Positions 11,505 through 21,325 of a stretch of 64,000 nt of DNA are shown one piece after another. The position numbers were made by a program, and so were the translations under genes. The notes under the pieces were generated by a model that saw nothing but the letters and a program-made list of their open reading frames with translations, searched no databases and was not told the DNA's origin. Numbering within the stretch: position 1 is the stretch's first letter; every line of letters starts with the position of its first letter. This stretch comes from Ruminiclostridium papyrosolvens DSM 2782 (GTDB lineage: Bacteria > Bacillota > Clostridia > Acetivibrionales > DSM-1351). The stretch covers positions 2,285,001 through 2,349,000 of the forward strand of contig NZ_CP119677.1 in assembly GCF_029318685.1 (NCBI RefSeq). Direction: 5' to 3'.

Positions 11505-12557
11505 TTGAAAAATTATCGTTTTTTAATTCTTTTGACATTTATAATTGTTTCTTTTTACCTAAGCGGATGTTCACAGAGTAACGCCAGTAATGATTACATT
11601 GAAAAAGAAAGCTTTCAAATGGGTACTGTAATTTCTCAAAGAATTTATGGAAGTAATGCTGAGGATTGTGCTAACAAAGTTATTCAAAGGTTAAACAACC
11701 TTGAAGAAAATATGTCTGTTAATATTAAAACAAGTACTGTTAGCCGGATTAACAGTCATTCCGGGCAATCACAGGCATTCCGCATAAATAACGATATCTA
11801 TAATATTCTAACTGCAGCCGATAAATTTTCCAAGTTGAGCAATGGGGCCTTTGACATAACTATAGGGCCTTTAGTTAAGGAGTGGGGCGTTTTTACTGAT
11901 CATCCCCATGTGCCTTCCCCGAGCAGGATAAGTGAACTTCTAAAACTTGTGAATTACAAATCAATTGACTTTGGCCAAGACCAAATGACCTTCAGGCTTC
12001 CCATGAAGGGTCAAATGATTGATTTTGGTGCTATTGCAAAAGGGTATGCAGCAGATGAAGCCGTAAAAATCTGTCGTAGAGAAGGAATAAAATCAGCTTA
12101 CATAAATCTTGGAGGAAATGTTTATGTAGTTGGAAATAAACCGGATAATACACCATGGAGAATTGGTATTCAAAATCCAAGAGCAGTGGACGGTAAATAT
12201 ATTGGTATTCTAAGTGTTTCAGACAAAACTATAGTAACCTCCGGTGACTATGAGAGATTTTTTATGAAAGACGGTATCAGGTATCACCATATTATAGACC
12301 CTAGAACGGGATGCCCCAGCAATTCGGATTTGATTAGTTCAACCATTGTTACGGACAGTTCCATTAATGCCGATGCTCTGTCAACTGCAACATTTGTGAT
12401 GGGATTGAGGAAGTCAGAAGAATTATTGAAAAAGCTGGATGGTGTTGATGCTATATTTGTTACTAAAGATAAAAAGGTCTATTTAACTGAAAACCTTAAA
12501 AAGGACTTTGATTTTCAGGATGAAAGTGGGGAGTTTACTTATGTTGAAAAAGGGTGA
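11505..12557 (+). CDS. apbE: ApbE/FmnB-type FAD:protein FMN transferase lipoprotein
   Basis: About 350 residues. Predicted to transfer FMN from FAD onto Thr/Ser of exported target proteins. The signal peptide ends in a lipobox (LSGC, about residues 20-23), so it is lipid-anchored outside the membrane. Family signatures include the N-terminal FQMGTVISQRIYG, DFGAIAKGYAADEAV, INLGGNVYVVG, and the C-terminal TGCPSN plus NADALSTATFVMG. TTG 11505 is chosen because GGGGGTGAG lies 5-6 nt upstream. It overlaps the next gene by 17 nt. In the EET locus the homologue FmnB flavinylates exported carriers. Confidence 0.92.
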   Translation: MKNYRFLILLTFIIVSFYLSGCSQSNASNDYIEKESFQMGTVISQRIYGSNAEDCANKVIQRLNNLEENMSVNIKTSTVSRINSHSGQSQAFRINNDIYNILTAADKFSKLSNGAFDITIGPLVKEWGVFTDHPHVPSPSRISELLKLVNYKSIDFGQDQMTFRLPMKGQMIDFGAIAKGYAADEAVKICRREGIKSAYINLGGNVYVVGNKPDNTPWRIGIQNPRAVDGKYIGILSVSDKTIVTSGDYERFFMKDGIRYHHIIDPRTGCPSNSDLISSTIVTDSSINADALSTATFVMGLRKSEELLKKLDGVDAIFVTKDKKVYLTENLKKDFDFQDESGEFTYVEKG

Positions 12558-12948
12558 CATAATTCTTTTATTGGTAATAGTTATTGCTATGTTTTCAGCT
12601 ATTTTTTTTGGCAAAGAAAATGCAGTCAGTTTAAGCAATGTCAATGGAATCAAAGTTGATAACATTGGTATTACGGCGATAATAAAAAGGAATGACAAAG
12701 TTATCAGAAAAATAAATCTGACAAGTCTGGATAAAAGAGAAGTAATTAATATATCAGGGTTGCATAAGGTAACTATTGCAGCAGAAAAAAACAGAATTTG
12801 CTTTTTAGAATCGGATTGCCCTGACAAGGTTTGTGTAAAAACCGGCTGGCTCAGCCACCCCGGGGACATAGCTGTTTGTCTGCCTAATAAAATAATTATT
12901 AAGCTTGAGCAAGACAAGAATCAGAATGTGGATGGAGTGGTAAAGTGA
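12541..12948 (+). CDS. eetA: NusG domain II-containing protein, EetA-like
   Basis: 135 residues: one N-terminal membrane segment (IILLLVIVIAMFSAIFF, about 6-22), then an exported NusG-domain-II beta fold with the conserved SDCPDKVCVKTGWLSHPGD and AVCLPNKIIIKLE. The two cysteines in CPDKVC are typical of the family. ATG 12541 lies inside the end of apbE and is preferred because it starts immediately before the membrane helix. The stop overlaps eetB by 4 nt. Name assigned by synteny with Listeria-type EET loci; biochemistry is not visible in the sequence. Confidence 0.85.
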   Translation: MLKKGDIILLLVIVIAMFSAIFFGKENAVSLSNVNGIKVDNIGITAIIKRNDKVIRKINLTSLDKREVINISGLHKVTIAAEKNRICFLESDCPDKVCVKTGWLSHPGDIAVCLPNKIIIKLEQDKNQNVDGVVK

Positions 12949-13481
12949 GATTATATATAAAAAACAGAGTAGATATAAAGAAAATGGTTCTTCTGGCGCT
13001 TCTTACTTCTCAGGCCTTGGTGTTGTCTGTTGTTGAATCATGGTTTCCTGTTCCCGTAGGAATTCCAGGGATAAAGCTTGGATTATCAAATATAATAACT
13101 ATCGTTTCCTTAAATTTTTTTAGCCTGTCAAATACTATGGCTATTGTTTTGGTGAAATGCGTTCTCTCATCCCTGTTTATGGGGGGGCCGGTAATTTTTG
13201 CTTTTAGTATATGCGGAGGAATTTTGAGTACACTGATTATGTGGATAATGTTAAAATATATGGAGAGGTGGTTAAGCTTAATTGGAATAAGCATAGCCGG
13301 AGCAATAGCGCATAATATCGGGCAGATATTGGTAGCATGCTTTATAATGAGTGATTTATCTGTTGTAGGGTATTTACCTGTATTGCTTTTGTCCGGAATT
13401 ATTATGGGGACTTTTGTAGGAATATGCAGCTCCTTTTTTGTAAGAGCCTTAAAAAGGTTAAATATTATATCAAATTTATAA
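12945..13481 (+). CDS. eetB: Gx transporter / heptaprenyl diphosphate synthase component I-like, EetB-like
   Basis: 178-residue integral membrane protein with about five hydrophobic helices. The N-terminal signature PVPVGIPGIKLGLSNIITI is that of the Gx-transporter family (ECF S-component-like), historically named heptaprenyl diphosphate synthase component I. The GTG start overlaps the eetA stop (GTGA). In extracellular electron transfer loci, EetA and EetB are proposed to pass electrons from quinol across the membrane to flavins. That role is assigned by neighbourhood. Confidence 0.85.
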   Translation: MRLYIKNRVDIKKMVLLALLTSQALVLSVVESWFPVPVGIPGIKLGLSNIITIVSLNFFSLSNTMAIVLVKCVLSSLFMGGPVIFAFSICGGILSTLIMWIMLKYMERWLSLIGISIAGAIAHNIGQILVACFIMSDLSVVGYLPVLLLSGIIMGTFVGICSSFFVRALKRLNIISNL

Positions 13482-13490
13482 GGGGTAATT

Positions 13491-14447
13491 ATGTTTTTTG
13501 AAAACCAAAGGTTAAACAATGATATTGAGAAAGTTGAGGAAAATCTACGTACAAATGTTACTTCAAAAAACCAGCTTTTGGTTAAGGCTATCGCCGATAC
13601 AGTGGGTGCAGGCGGTAAGAGACTCAGACCTGCAATGGTTATTGCTTCATCATATTTCGGTAAAATACGGCAGGACAGGCTTATTAAGCTTGCAAGTGCC
13701 ATAGAATTGCTTCATACTGCTACTCTCGTACACGACGATGTTCTGGACTACTCACCATTCAGGCGAAACAGGGAAACAGTATACAAAAAATACGGAACAG
13801 ATATGGCTATTTACTGCGGAGATTTTTTGTACACTAAAGCACTTTTGATGCTTGCAGATATTGTTCCTGCAAAACACCTTACTATAGCAGCTAAGGCGGT
13901 AAAGACCATTTGTGAAGGAGAAGTAGACCAATACAGGGATAAGTATGTAATGAACTTGTCAGTTCCATCATATCTGAAAAGGATTTCAAGAAAAACAGCA
14001 GTACTTTTTGGGGCTTCCTGTGCTTTGGGTGCGTTATGTGCAAAATGTAATCATAGTATTACAAACAGCCTTTCAAAACTTGGATTTTACTACGGAGTTA
14101 TGTTCCAGATGATTGATGATTACCGGGACTACAAAAGCGGTGATTCTGAATGGGGAAAGCCTGTCTTTAATGACCTTTCCAAGGGCATACTGACTCTGCC
14201 GGGAATATATGCTTGTAAAAATAATAAGGAAATATACCAGAAGGTTGAAAACTACTGGAGAAAAGAAGAGAAGTCAAATGAAGAACTTCAGGATATTATT
14301 TCTCAGATATATTCTTCAGGAGGTATGGAATATACAGAAAATTACATACAAAGATATAGACAAAAGGCTTTCCGCGAGATAGAAAAGCTCCCCAAAAGCG
14401 AGGCAAGAGATATTTTTGCTGATTTGATAAATAAATTGCATATCTGA
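13491..14447 (+). CDS. Polyprenyl diphosphate synthase (heptaprenyl/dimethylmenaquinone-type)
   Basis: 318 residues. Class I trans-prenyltransferase condensing isopentenyl diphosphate units to a long polyprenyl chain. The two Asp-rich magnesium sites are visible: LVHDDVLDYSPFRR (FARM, about 79-92) and MIDDYRDYKSG (SARM, about 203-213). GGKRLRPAMV near residue 42 binds diphosphate. It lies nine nt after eetB. In EET loci the homologue (DmkB) makes the quinone tail. The partner menA-type prenyltransferase is not in this window. Confidence 0.92.
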   Translation: MFFENQRLNNDIEKVEENLRTNVTSKNQLLVKAIADTVGAGGKRLRPAMVIASSYFGKIRQDRLIKLASAIELLHTATLVHDDVLDYSPFRRNRETVYKKYGTDMAIYCGDFLYTKALLMLADIVPAKHLTIAAKAVKTICEGEVDQYRDKYVMNLSVPSYLKRISRKTAVLFGASCALGALCAKCNHSITNSLSKLGFYYGVMFQMIDDYRDYKSGDSEWGKPVFNDLSKGILTLPGIYACKNNKEIYQKVENYWRKEEKSNEELQDIISQIYSSGGMEYTENYIQRYRQKAFREIEKLPKSEARDIFADLINKLHI

Positions 14448-14492
14448 TATAATATAGGGGTTCTTTAGAATATGTAATATGGAGTCGACATA

Positions 14493-16949
14493 ATGAAAGT
14501 TACAACTGTATCAGTGGTGCTAAGTAATACAACCAGGGCTTTTGATAAAAAATATACTTATAGTGTACCTGAATACTTGTCTCTACAAGTTTTTCAAGGT
14601 TGCAGGGTACTTGTTCCATTCGGAAACGGAGAGCAGGTAAGGGAAGGGTTTGTTTTGGATACAAACCCTTTGGTATTGAGTGACAAGCCAATTGTATATA
14701 AAGAAATAAAAGAAGTAATTGAGCCGTACCCGCTTTTGACAAATGACAGTATACAGCTTCTGGAATGGATGAAAAGAAGGTATATTTGTACATACTCAGA
14801 CATTATTAAATGCATGTTGCCTCCGGGGATAAGTGTAAAAACAGTTAAGAATATAAAGATTAATAATGATTTTCAAAAAGAATTCAAAAAAACGGGGTTA
14901 AAAAAGGTTTTGAGTGTTCTTTCCGATTGCGGAGGGGAATGCGAGTACGAAGAGCTTAGAAGTCTTTGCTCAATAAAAGGATTCAAATCAGCTGTTGAGG
15001 AGCTGTGCCAAGATAGGGCGGTTTACATGGAGGAAAGCTATGAGCAAAAGGTTAATGCAAAGACGGTTAAAGCCGTCAGCCTTGCAAGACCGGCCTCTGA
15101 GATTTTGGATGAACTTGAAAACAATCGGATTAAGAGGATACAACATGTAAGAGTTCTTGAGATACTTCTTGATAATGAAATAGTTTCCGTCAGCGATATC
15201 CAAAGGTTTGCCGGTGTCACAACTTCCGTACTTGATACTCTAAGCAAACATGGGTACATAAGCTACAAGAGTCTTGAAATCAAAAGGAATCCTCTTAAAG
15301 ACAAGTATTATGAAAAGACAGAACCTTTATCTCCCACAGAGGATCAGGCAAATGCACTGGCTTTTTTAAAGAAACAGCTGGACTGCAGAAATTTTCAGGA
15401 AACATTGCTCCATGGCATTACAGGAAGCGGAAAGACAGAGGTATACCTTCAGCTTATTTCCCACTGCTTTTTATTAGGGAAAAAGGCTATTTTGCTTGTT
15501 CCTGAAATTTCACTGACACCTCAGATGGTAGAGAGATTTGTTTCAAGATTCGGTAACAGGGTTGCCGTTATACATTCAAAGCTCTCTCTTGGGGAAAGAT
15601 TTGATCAGTGGAAACTTATAAGAGACGGCAAAGTAGATGTGGTAGTAGGAGCACGTTCAGCGGTATTTGCTCCTATGGAAAATCTAGGATTAATTGTTAT
15701 TGACGAAGAGCATGAAGGTTCCTATAAGTCGGAATCTTTGCCTAGATATAATGCAAAGGATGTCGCCCGCAAGAGATGTGAAATAAATAACTGTCTGCTT
15801 GTATACGGGTCTGCAACACCTTCTGTTGAGACATATTATAATGCGCAAACAGAGAAAATTCACCTTCTGGAAATGCAAAACAGACCCAGAACAGCAGTTC
15901 TGCCAAAAGTTGAGCTTGTGGATATGAGGGTCGAGCTGGAAAATGGAAATAAGACGCCTTTCAGTTCCAGATTAGTAGAAGAGCTTCTGAAAAATAAAGA
16001 GAATAATCAGCAGAGTATTTTATTTCTTAACAGAAGAGGATTTTCAACTTTTGTAATTTGCAGGAATTGTGGTTATACTATGAAATGTCCGGAGTGCAGC
16101 ATAGCATTGACATATCATTCTAAAAGTAAGAGACTGATTTGTCACTATTGCGGATTTACCGTACAGAATCCTTCGGTATGCCCATCCTGTAAAAGTGAAA
16201 ATATCAGATATTTTGGTATAGGTACTCAGAAAATCGAAGAGGAAGTTATTAAGCGTATTCCTGAGACTTCGGTAATACGTATGGATATGGATACCGTAGG
16301 CTACAAAAATGCACACGAGGAAATACTTAACCGGTTTAAAAATGAAAATATAAATATCATGGTAGGTACACAGATGATAGCCAAAGGACATGATTTTCCT
16401 AATGTTACTCTGGTAGGAGTACTTGCAGCAGACGGTATGCTCAATACCGGTGATTACAGAGCCTCTGAAAGGACTTTTCAGCTTCTTACACAGGTGGCTG
16501 GAAGAGCAGGAAGAGGAGACATCGGAGGTCGTGTAATCATTCAAACGTATAATACTGATGAGTACAGTATTATTGCAGCATGTAAACACGATTTTAAGTC
16601 ATTTTACAATCAGGAAATTACGATTCGTAAAAGACTTGACTATCCGCCGTTTACTAATATTGCATTAGTTACCTTTACAGGCAAGCGCGACAGAGGTGTT
16701 TTTGAGGCGGCAAAAAACGTGAAACCTCTTCTGTGCGAAGGCTGTTCCGAAGACACTCTTGTACTGGGGCCTTCCAGATGTCCGGTACCTAAGATTGCAA
16801 ACAAGTACCGTTGGAGGTTTGTTGTCAAGGAAAGGGATACGGATTTGCTTATCGAACGGCTATCAACCATGGGCGACAGGTTTTGGAAAAATAACAAGGA
16901 CAAAGATGTGACTATGAGCATAGATATAAATCCTTATAATATGCTATAA
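14493..16949 (+). CDS. priA: Primosomal protein N', DNA helicase PriA
   Basis: 818 residues. Restarts stalled replication forks as a 3'-5' superfamily 2 helicase. Layout: N-terminal 3'-end-binding domain, winged helix, then helicase with Walker A GITGSGKTEVYL (about 308-319), DEEH box VIDEEHEGSYK (about 404) and motif VI TQVAGRAGRGD. An eight-cysteine zinc region spans about 523-566 (CRNCGYTMKCPEC, CHYCG, CPSC). Typical length and intact. First of the long priA-def-fmt-rsmB-rlmN operon conserved in Firmicutes. Confidence 0.97.
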   Translation: MKVTTVSVVLSNTTRAFDKKYTYSVPEYLSLQVFQGCRVLVPFGNGEQVREGFVLDTNPLVLSDKPIVYKEIKEVIEPYPLLTNDSIQLLEWMKRRYICTYSDIIKCMLPPGISVKTVKNIKINNDFQKEFKKTGLKKVLSVLSDCGGECEYEELRSLCSIKGFKSAVEELCQDRAVYMEESYEQKVNAKTVKAVSLARPASEILDELENNRIKRIQHVRVLEILLDNEIVSVSDIQRFAGVTTSVLDTLSKHGYISYKSLEIKRNPLKDKYYEKTEPLSPTEDQANALAFLKKQLDCRNFQETLLHGITGSGKTEVYLQLISHCFLLGKKAILLVPEISLTPQMVERFVSRFGNRVAVIHSKLSLGERFDQWKLIRDGKVDVVVGARSAVFAPMENLGLIVIDEEHEGSYKSESLPRYNAKDVARKRCEINNCLLVYGSATPSVETYYNAQTEKIHLLEMQNRPRTAVLPKVELVDMRVELENGNKTPFSSRLVEELLKNKENNQQSILFLNRRGFSTFVICRNCGYTMKCPECSIALTYHSKSKRLICHYCGFTVQNPSVCPSCKSENIRYFGIGTQKIEEEVIKRIPETSVIRMDMDTVGYKNAHEEILNRFKNENINIMVGTQMIAKGHDFPNVTLVGVLAADGMLNTGDYRASERTFQLLTQVAGRAGRGDIGGRVIIQTYNTDEYSIIAACKHDFKSFYNQEITIRKRLDYPPFTNIALVTFTGKRDRGVFEAAKNVKPLLCEGCSEDTLVLGPSRCPVPKIANKYRWRFVVKERDTDLLIERLSTMGDRFWKNNKDKDVTMSIDINPYNML

Positions 16950-16980
16950 TAGATAAGATATATATAATTGGAGGTTGGAT

Positions 16981-17460
16981 ATGGCTTACAGGCAAATAAG
17001 GAAAGATGGGGAAGAAGTATTAAGAAAGATTAGCAGACCGGTTGAAAATATCGATAAAAAAATACTATCTCTTTTAGAGGATATGGCGGATACTATGTAC
17101 AGAGCTGACGGTGTAGGTTTGGCAGCACCCCAGATTGGTGTTCTCAAGAGGATGGTTGTTATTGATGTTGGGGACGGTTTATATGAGATGATTAATCCTG
17201 TTATTCTGGAGCAAAGCGGAGAACAGGATGGTATAGAAGGTTGCCTGAGTATCCTCGGGGTTTTGGGAAAGGTTAAGCGCCCCATGAATGTCACACTAAA
17301 ATATACTGATAGAAACGGTGAGGATATAACCATCGAAGCCAGTGAGTTTTTTGCCAGGGCCATATGTCATGAATTAGATCATTTGGACGGAATTTTATAT
17401 AAAGATAAAGCATATAAGATGTACACTGAAAAAGAATTTGAGGAAATGCAAAAAGATTAA
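16981..17460 (+). CDS. def: Peptide deformylase
   Basis: 159-residue metalloenzyme removing the formyl group from nascent peptides. All three motifs are present: GVGLAAPQIG, EGCLSI (metal Cys) and ICHELDHLDG (HExxH, about 128-137). ATG 16981 is preferred over TTG 16975 because GGAGG at 16970-16974 gives normal spacing. Lies between priA and fmt, as usual. Confidence 0.97.
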   Translation: MAYRQIRKDGEEVLRKISRPVENIDKKILSLLEDMADTMYRADGVGLAAPQIGVLKRMVVIDVGDGLYEMINPVILEQSGEQDGIEGCLSILGVLGKVKRPMNVTLKYTDRNGEDITIEASEFFARAICHELDHLDGILYKDKAYKMYTEKEFEEMQKD

Positions 17461-17500
17461 TCTATGAAATATCACGGTTATTTAGGAGAGTGAAGTATTA

Positions 17501-18439
17501 GTGAAGATAATTTTTATGGGTACACCTGAATTTGCAGTGCCTAGTCTTGAAATGCTTATAAATGAAGGATATGAAGTCATTGCAGTTGTTACTCAGCCTG
17601 ACAAGCCAAAGGGTAGAGGCAACAAACTGGCAGCTCCTCCGGTGAAGGAGTTTGCGTTGAAACACGGTATTACAGTTCTCCAGCCTTCTAAAATAAAGAC
17701 ACCTGAGTTTGTTGAACAAATCAGGAATTTGGCTCCGGATTTACTGATTACCGCCGCCTATGGGAAAATTATATCAAAGGAGATGCTGGATGTACCAACC
17801 TTAGGATGTATAAATGTACATGGCTCTCTTTTGCCTGCGTACAGGGGAGCAGCTCCTATTCAGTGGTCAATTATAAACGGTGAAAAGGTGACAGGTATTA
17901 CTACTATGTTTACTGATGTAGGACTTGATACCGGAGATATGTTACTTAAAAAGGAGCTTGAAATAGGCTCAGATATGACAGCGGGAGAATTACATGATGC
18001 CATGGCTGTTTTAGGAGCCCAAGTATTGAAAGAAACTCTTTCAGAACTAAAACAAGGAACACTTATAAGAAAGCAGCAGGAGGATTCCTTGTCATCATAC
18101 GCCCCAATTATTACAAAAGAAGTAGGGCTTATTGACTGGAATAAAACTGCTCAACAGGTACACGACCTGGTAAGAGGAACAAGCCCGTGGCCGGGAGCGT
18201 ACACCTTTTTAAATGAAAGTAAAATGAGGGTTTGGAAAACCTGCCTTTCAGATTTGGAGAATAACCAAAATTATTGCCCCGGAGAGATTGTAAGAGTTGA
18301 TGAGAGCGGATTACTGATAAAATGCTCTGATGGCTACATAATCATAAGTGAGCTGCAATTTGATTCTTCTAAAAGGATGAAGGTCAGCGATTACTTGAGA
18401 GGACACAAAATTAGCATAGGTGAGAAACTTGGAAACTAA
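17501..18439 (+). CDS. fmt: Methionyl-tRNA formyltransferase
   Basis: 312 residues. Formylates initiator Met-tRNA with 10-formyl-THF. The N-terminal domain starts FMGTPEFAVPSLE; the catalytic signature INVHGSLLPAYRGAAPIQW (about 105-123) contains the His and the SLLP loop, with GITTMFTDVGLDTGD after it. The C-terminal OB domain runs to about 310. GTG start with GGAGAG upstream. Pairs functionally with def, 40 nt before. Confidence 0.97.
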   Translation: MKIIFMGTPEFAVPSLEMLINEGYEVIAVVTQPDKPKGRGNKLAAPPVKEFALKHGITVLQPSKIKTPEFVEQIRNLAPDLLITAAYGKIISKEMLDVPTLGCINVHGSLLPAYRGAAPIQWSIINGEKVTGITTMFTDVGLDTGDMLLKKELEIGSDMTAGELHDAMAVLGAQVLKETLSELKQGTLIRKQQEDSLSSYAPIITKEVGLIDWNKTAQQVHDLVRGTSPWPGAYTFLNESKMRVWKTCLSDLENNQNYCPGEIVRVDESGLLIKCSDGYIIISELQFDSSKRMKVSDYLRGHKISIGEKLGN

Positions 18440-18440
18440 T

Positions 18441-19175
18441 GTGAAGACATTTTTACGTATATTAATTATTATATTGACTGTTTTTATTTCGCTGCTGATA
18501 GTATTTGGAGTCGCTTACGTAAATGCTTCCATTGATGTATATAGTGCCATACTGGTTGTATTGATTACAACTGTAGGATTCTGTATTGGTGCATTAGCTG
18601 TAATGAGTGGAGCTATTTTTCATACATTCAAAATGAAAAAAGCGTCAGGATTGACTTTGACACTTACAAAATTGGGACTAAGGATTCTAATGCCTGTTGC
18701 TGTTTTATTTACAAAATCAAACAGCAAAGAAAAAAAGAGTATAAGATATATCTATATTGAATTAAATAATATTGTGGTGGAATCCTATAATAAAAAGTAT
18801 GATGCCAGAGATATAATGATTCTGTTGCCACACTGTCTTCAGAACAGCCAGTGTGGACTAAAGGTGACTTCCGACCCTGAGCTTTGTCGCCAATGTGGTA
18901 AATGCAAAATCGGAGTACTCCTAAAATATGCAAAGGATAATGGACTAAATCTGTTTGTTGCTACAGGGGGCACAGTAGCAAGGAATATAGTAAAAAAAAC
19001 AAAACCGGGGATTATTATATCTGTGGCATGCGAAAGGGATTTAATGAGCGGTATTTCAGATATTAAGGGTATTCCGGTAATTGGTATTATTAACAAACAG
19101 CCAAACGGACCGTGTATTAATACAGATGTAGATGTAGAAGGTATCATCAATAAAATAAAACAGCTTACCGTTTAA
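18441..19175 (+). CDS. DUF116 family membrane-linked protein
   Basis: About 244 residues. Two N-terminal membrane helices (about 5-30 and 35-65), then a soluble DUF116 domain. Conserved cysteines are seen in LLPHCLQNSQCG and ELCRQCGKCKIG, plus SVACERDLMSGI. The Cys pattern suggests metal or Fe-S binding, but function is unknown. GTG 18441 just after the fmt stop is chosen; an alternative GTG at 18420 overlaps fmt and has poorer signals. DUF116 in the fmt-rsmB interval is common in clostridia. Confidence 0.85.
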   Translation: MKTFLRILIIILTVFISLLIVFGVAYVNASIDVYSAILVVLITTVGFCIGALAVMSGAIFHTFKMKKASGLTLTLTKLGLRILMPVAVLFTKSNSKEKKSIRYIYIELNNIVVESYNKKYDARDIMILLPHCLQNSQCGLKVTSDPELCRQCGKCKIGVLLKYAKDNGLNLFVATGGTVARNIVKKTKPGIIISVACERDLMSGISDIKGIPVIGIINKQPNGPCINTDVDVEGIINKIKQLTV

Positions 19176-19213
19176 TGCAGTATAGATGCCATTATATACA
19201 GGAGGACAGTATT

Positions 19214-19912
19214 ATGGGCTTTTTATATATGGATAAATATTACTTGATACTGGTTGTTCCGGCACTGATTATATCAATGATTGCTCAGATACAGGTTAAA
19301 AGCACTTTTCATAAATATAGCAAAATTGGTAATTCTAAACATATGACGGGAGCAGAAGTTGCTCGTTATCTGCTTCAGGTAAACGGTATACAGGATGTTG
19401 AAGTTACTCATGTAGGTGGTCAGCTTACAGACCATTATGACCCCAGAAAGAAAGTACTCAGGTTATCTGAATCCACCTATGGAAGTACTTCAGTAGCCGC
19501 TATAGGTGTTGCTGCACATGAAACAGGACATGCAATACAACACAAAGTAAAATACGGGCCTCTTGTTTTACGAAGTACCTTGGTTCCGGCAGCAGGGATT
19601 GGTTCTTCAGCAGGTCCGTACATTGCAATATTGGGATTATTTCTGGGCTGGCCGATAATAATTAATATCGGACTGCTTTTGTTTTTTGCAGCGATATTGT
19701 TTTACCTTGTAACACTGCCGGTAGAGTTCAACGCCAGTAAAAGGGCATTATCAGTGTTGGGCAGCACCGGAATACTTATGACGGAAGAACTTACGTCTGC
19801 AAAAAAGGTTTTAAATGCGGCAGCGATGACTTATGTAGCGTCGGCATTAGTTGCAATTGCCAGCTTTCTACGTTTACTGCTGCTTGCAAATGAACGAAGA
19901 AACAGGGATTAG
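19214..19912 (+). CDS. Neutral zinc metallopeptidase, YugP-like membrane protein
   Basis: About 232 residues. Membrane-embedded putative peptidase (zinc_peptidase_2 family). The zinc motif GVAAHETGHAIQH carries HExxH, with hydrophobic segments at the N-terminus and after residue 110. ATG 19214 is favoured by CAGGAGGACAG upstream; the frame extends to 19175 without a ribosome site. It overlaps the reading frame entering rsmB by one base. Substrate unknown. Confidence 0.88.
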   Translation: MGFLYMDKYYLILVVPALIISMIAQIQVKSTFHKYSKIGNSKHMTGAEVARYLLQVNGIQDVEVTHVGGQLTDHYDPRKKVLRLSESTYGSTSVAAIGVAAHETGHAIQHKVKYGPLVLRSTLVPAAGIGSSAGPYIAILGLFLGWPIIINIGLLLFFAAILFYLVTLPVEFNASKRALSVLGSTGILMTEELTSAKKVLNAAAMTYVASALVAIASFLRLLLLANERRNRD

Positions 19913-19965
19913 TGGTAAAAGAAATCAAATTAATAAAAGACGGTATTTGGCTCATGGAGGTTAAT

Positions 19966-21315
19966 GTGGCAGTAGATTTAGCAAGAGAGACAGCATTAAA
20001 GATTTTGTACGATATTACTGAAAATCAAGCATATTCAAATATTTCTGTTAACAGGCATCTTGATAATGATAAGCTCAGAGAGATTGACAGGTCATTTGCA
20101 ACAGAACTGGTCTATGGTACGGTAAAATGGCTTTTGCAAATAGATTATATTATAGGAAAGTACTCCAGTGTTAAGCTTAAAAAGCTGTCACCATGGATTA
20201 AAAATGTTTTAAGACTTGGCGTATATCAGCTGCTTCATACTGACAGAATACCTGTTTCGGCAGCCTGCAACACGGCAGTTGAGCTTGCAAAAAGGTATGG
20301 GCATCAGGCTTCCAGCAGATTTGTTAATGCAGTACTTAGAAATATTTCAAAAAATATAGATAACATTCCTTATCCTGATAAAAGTGATATTGCAAGCTAT
20401 CTAAGTATTTTTTACTCACATCCCGTTTGGATGGTGCAAAAATGGATAGAATTATATGGGAAAGAGTTTACAGAGGAACTGTTAAAAAGTAATAATCAGG
20501 TGCCGGATTTCATTATCAGGACAAATACTTTGAAGACAGACAGGCAAACTCTGTTGGATTTGTTACATAAAGAAGGAATAAATGCGGAACCGGGAAGGTA
20601 TATTGAGGAAGCGGTCATATTGAAAAATCCATCATCAATATCAAACCTAGAAACCTTTAAAAAAGGGTATTTTCAGGTTCAGGATGAGAGTTCAATGCTG
20701 GCTGGAAAAATCCTTGACCCCAAAGAGGGTGAAACGGTAATTGACGTATGCAGTGCTCCCGGTGGAAAAGCAACACATATTGCACAGATTATGAATAATA
20801 ATGGAACAGTTTTGGCAAGAGATATTTATGAGCATAAGCTCAATCTTATAGAGCAGTCATGCAGAAGGTTAGGGATAGATATTATTAAAACGGAAATACA
20901 TGATGCATGTGATATTGATGAAAACCTCATAGGAAAAGCTGACAGAGTTTTGATAGATGCACCTTGTTCGGGACTGGGCATAATCAGAAAAAAACCGGAT
21001 ATCAAGTACTCAAGGACAGAGAATGAGTTAAAAGAGATTACCGATCTCCAGCAGAAGATACTTAATATTGCTGCGAGGTATTTGAAAGTTGGAGGATACT
21101 TAATTTACAGTACATGTACAATACAGCCCCAAGAAAATCTCGAAATTGTACAGGATTTTCTTGCAAAGAATGCTGGTTTTAAGTTGTCAGGCTTTCGGGA
21201 ACTTATGCCTTCTGCTCTGGATATTTCCAGTTCAGAAGAAGGATATATTCAATTATATCCGAATATAAATCAGACAGATGGATTTTTTATAAGTAAAATA
21301 AAAAGGGAGAAATAA
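19966..21315 (+). CDS. rsmB: 16S rRNA (cytosine-967-C5)-methyltransferase RsmB
   Basis: About 449 residues. N-terminal NusB-like RNA-binding domain (about 1-140), then a SAM-dependent methyltransferase with the SAM loop [14 protein letters not shown], motif [17 protein letters not shown] and catalytic [11 protein letters not shown] (TC cysteine). GTG 19966 is chosen because GGAGG is five bases upstream; ATG 19954 and GTG 19912 are in-frame alternatives. It modifies C967 in 16S rRNA. Confidence 0.95.
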   Translation: MAVDLARETALKILYDITENQAYSNISVNRHLDNDKLREIDRSFATELVYGTVKWLLQIDYIIGKYSSVKLKKLSPWIKNVLRLGVYQLLHTDRIPVSAACNTAVELAKRYGHQASSRFVNAVLRNISKNIDNIPYPDKSDIASYLSIFYSHPVWMVQKWIELYGKEFTEELLKSNNQVPDFIIRTNTLKTDRQTLLDLLHKEGINAEPGRYIEEAVILKNPSSISNLETFKKGYFQVQDESSMLAGKILDPKEGETVIDVCSAPGGKATHIAQIMNNNGTVLARDIYEHKLNLIEQSCRRLGIDIIKTEIHDACDIDENLIGKADRVLIDAPCSGLGIIRKKPDIKYSRTENELKEITDLQQKILNIAARYLKVGGYLIYSTCTIQPQENLEIVQDFLAKNAGFKLSGFRELMPSALDISSSEEGYIQLYPNINQTDGFFISKIKREK

Positions 21316-21325
21316 ATTACCTATA

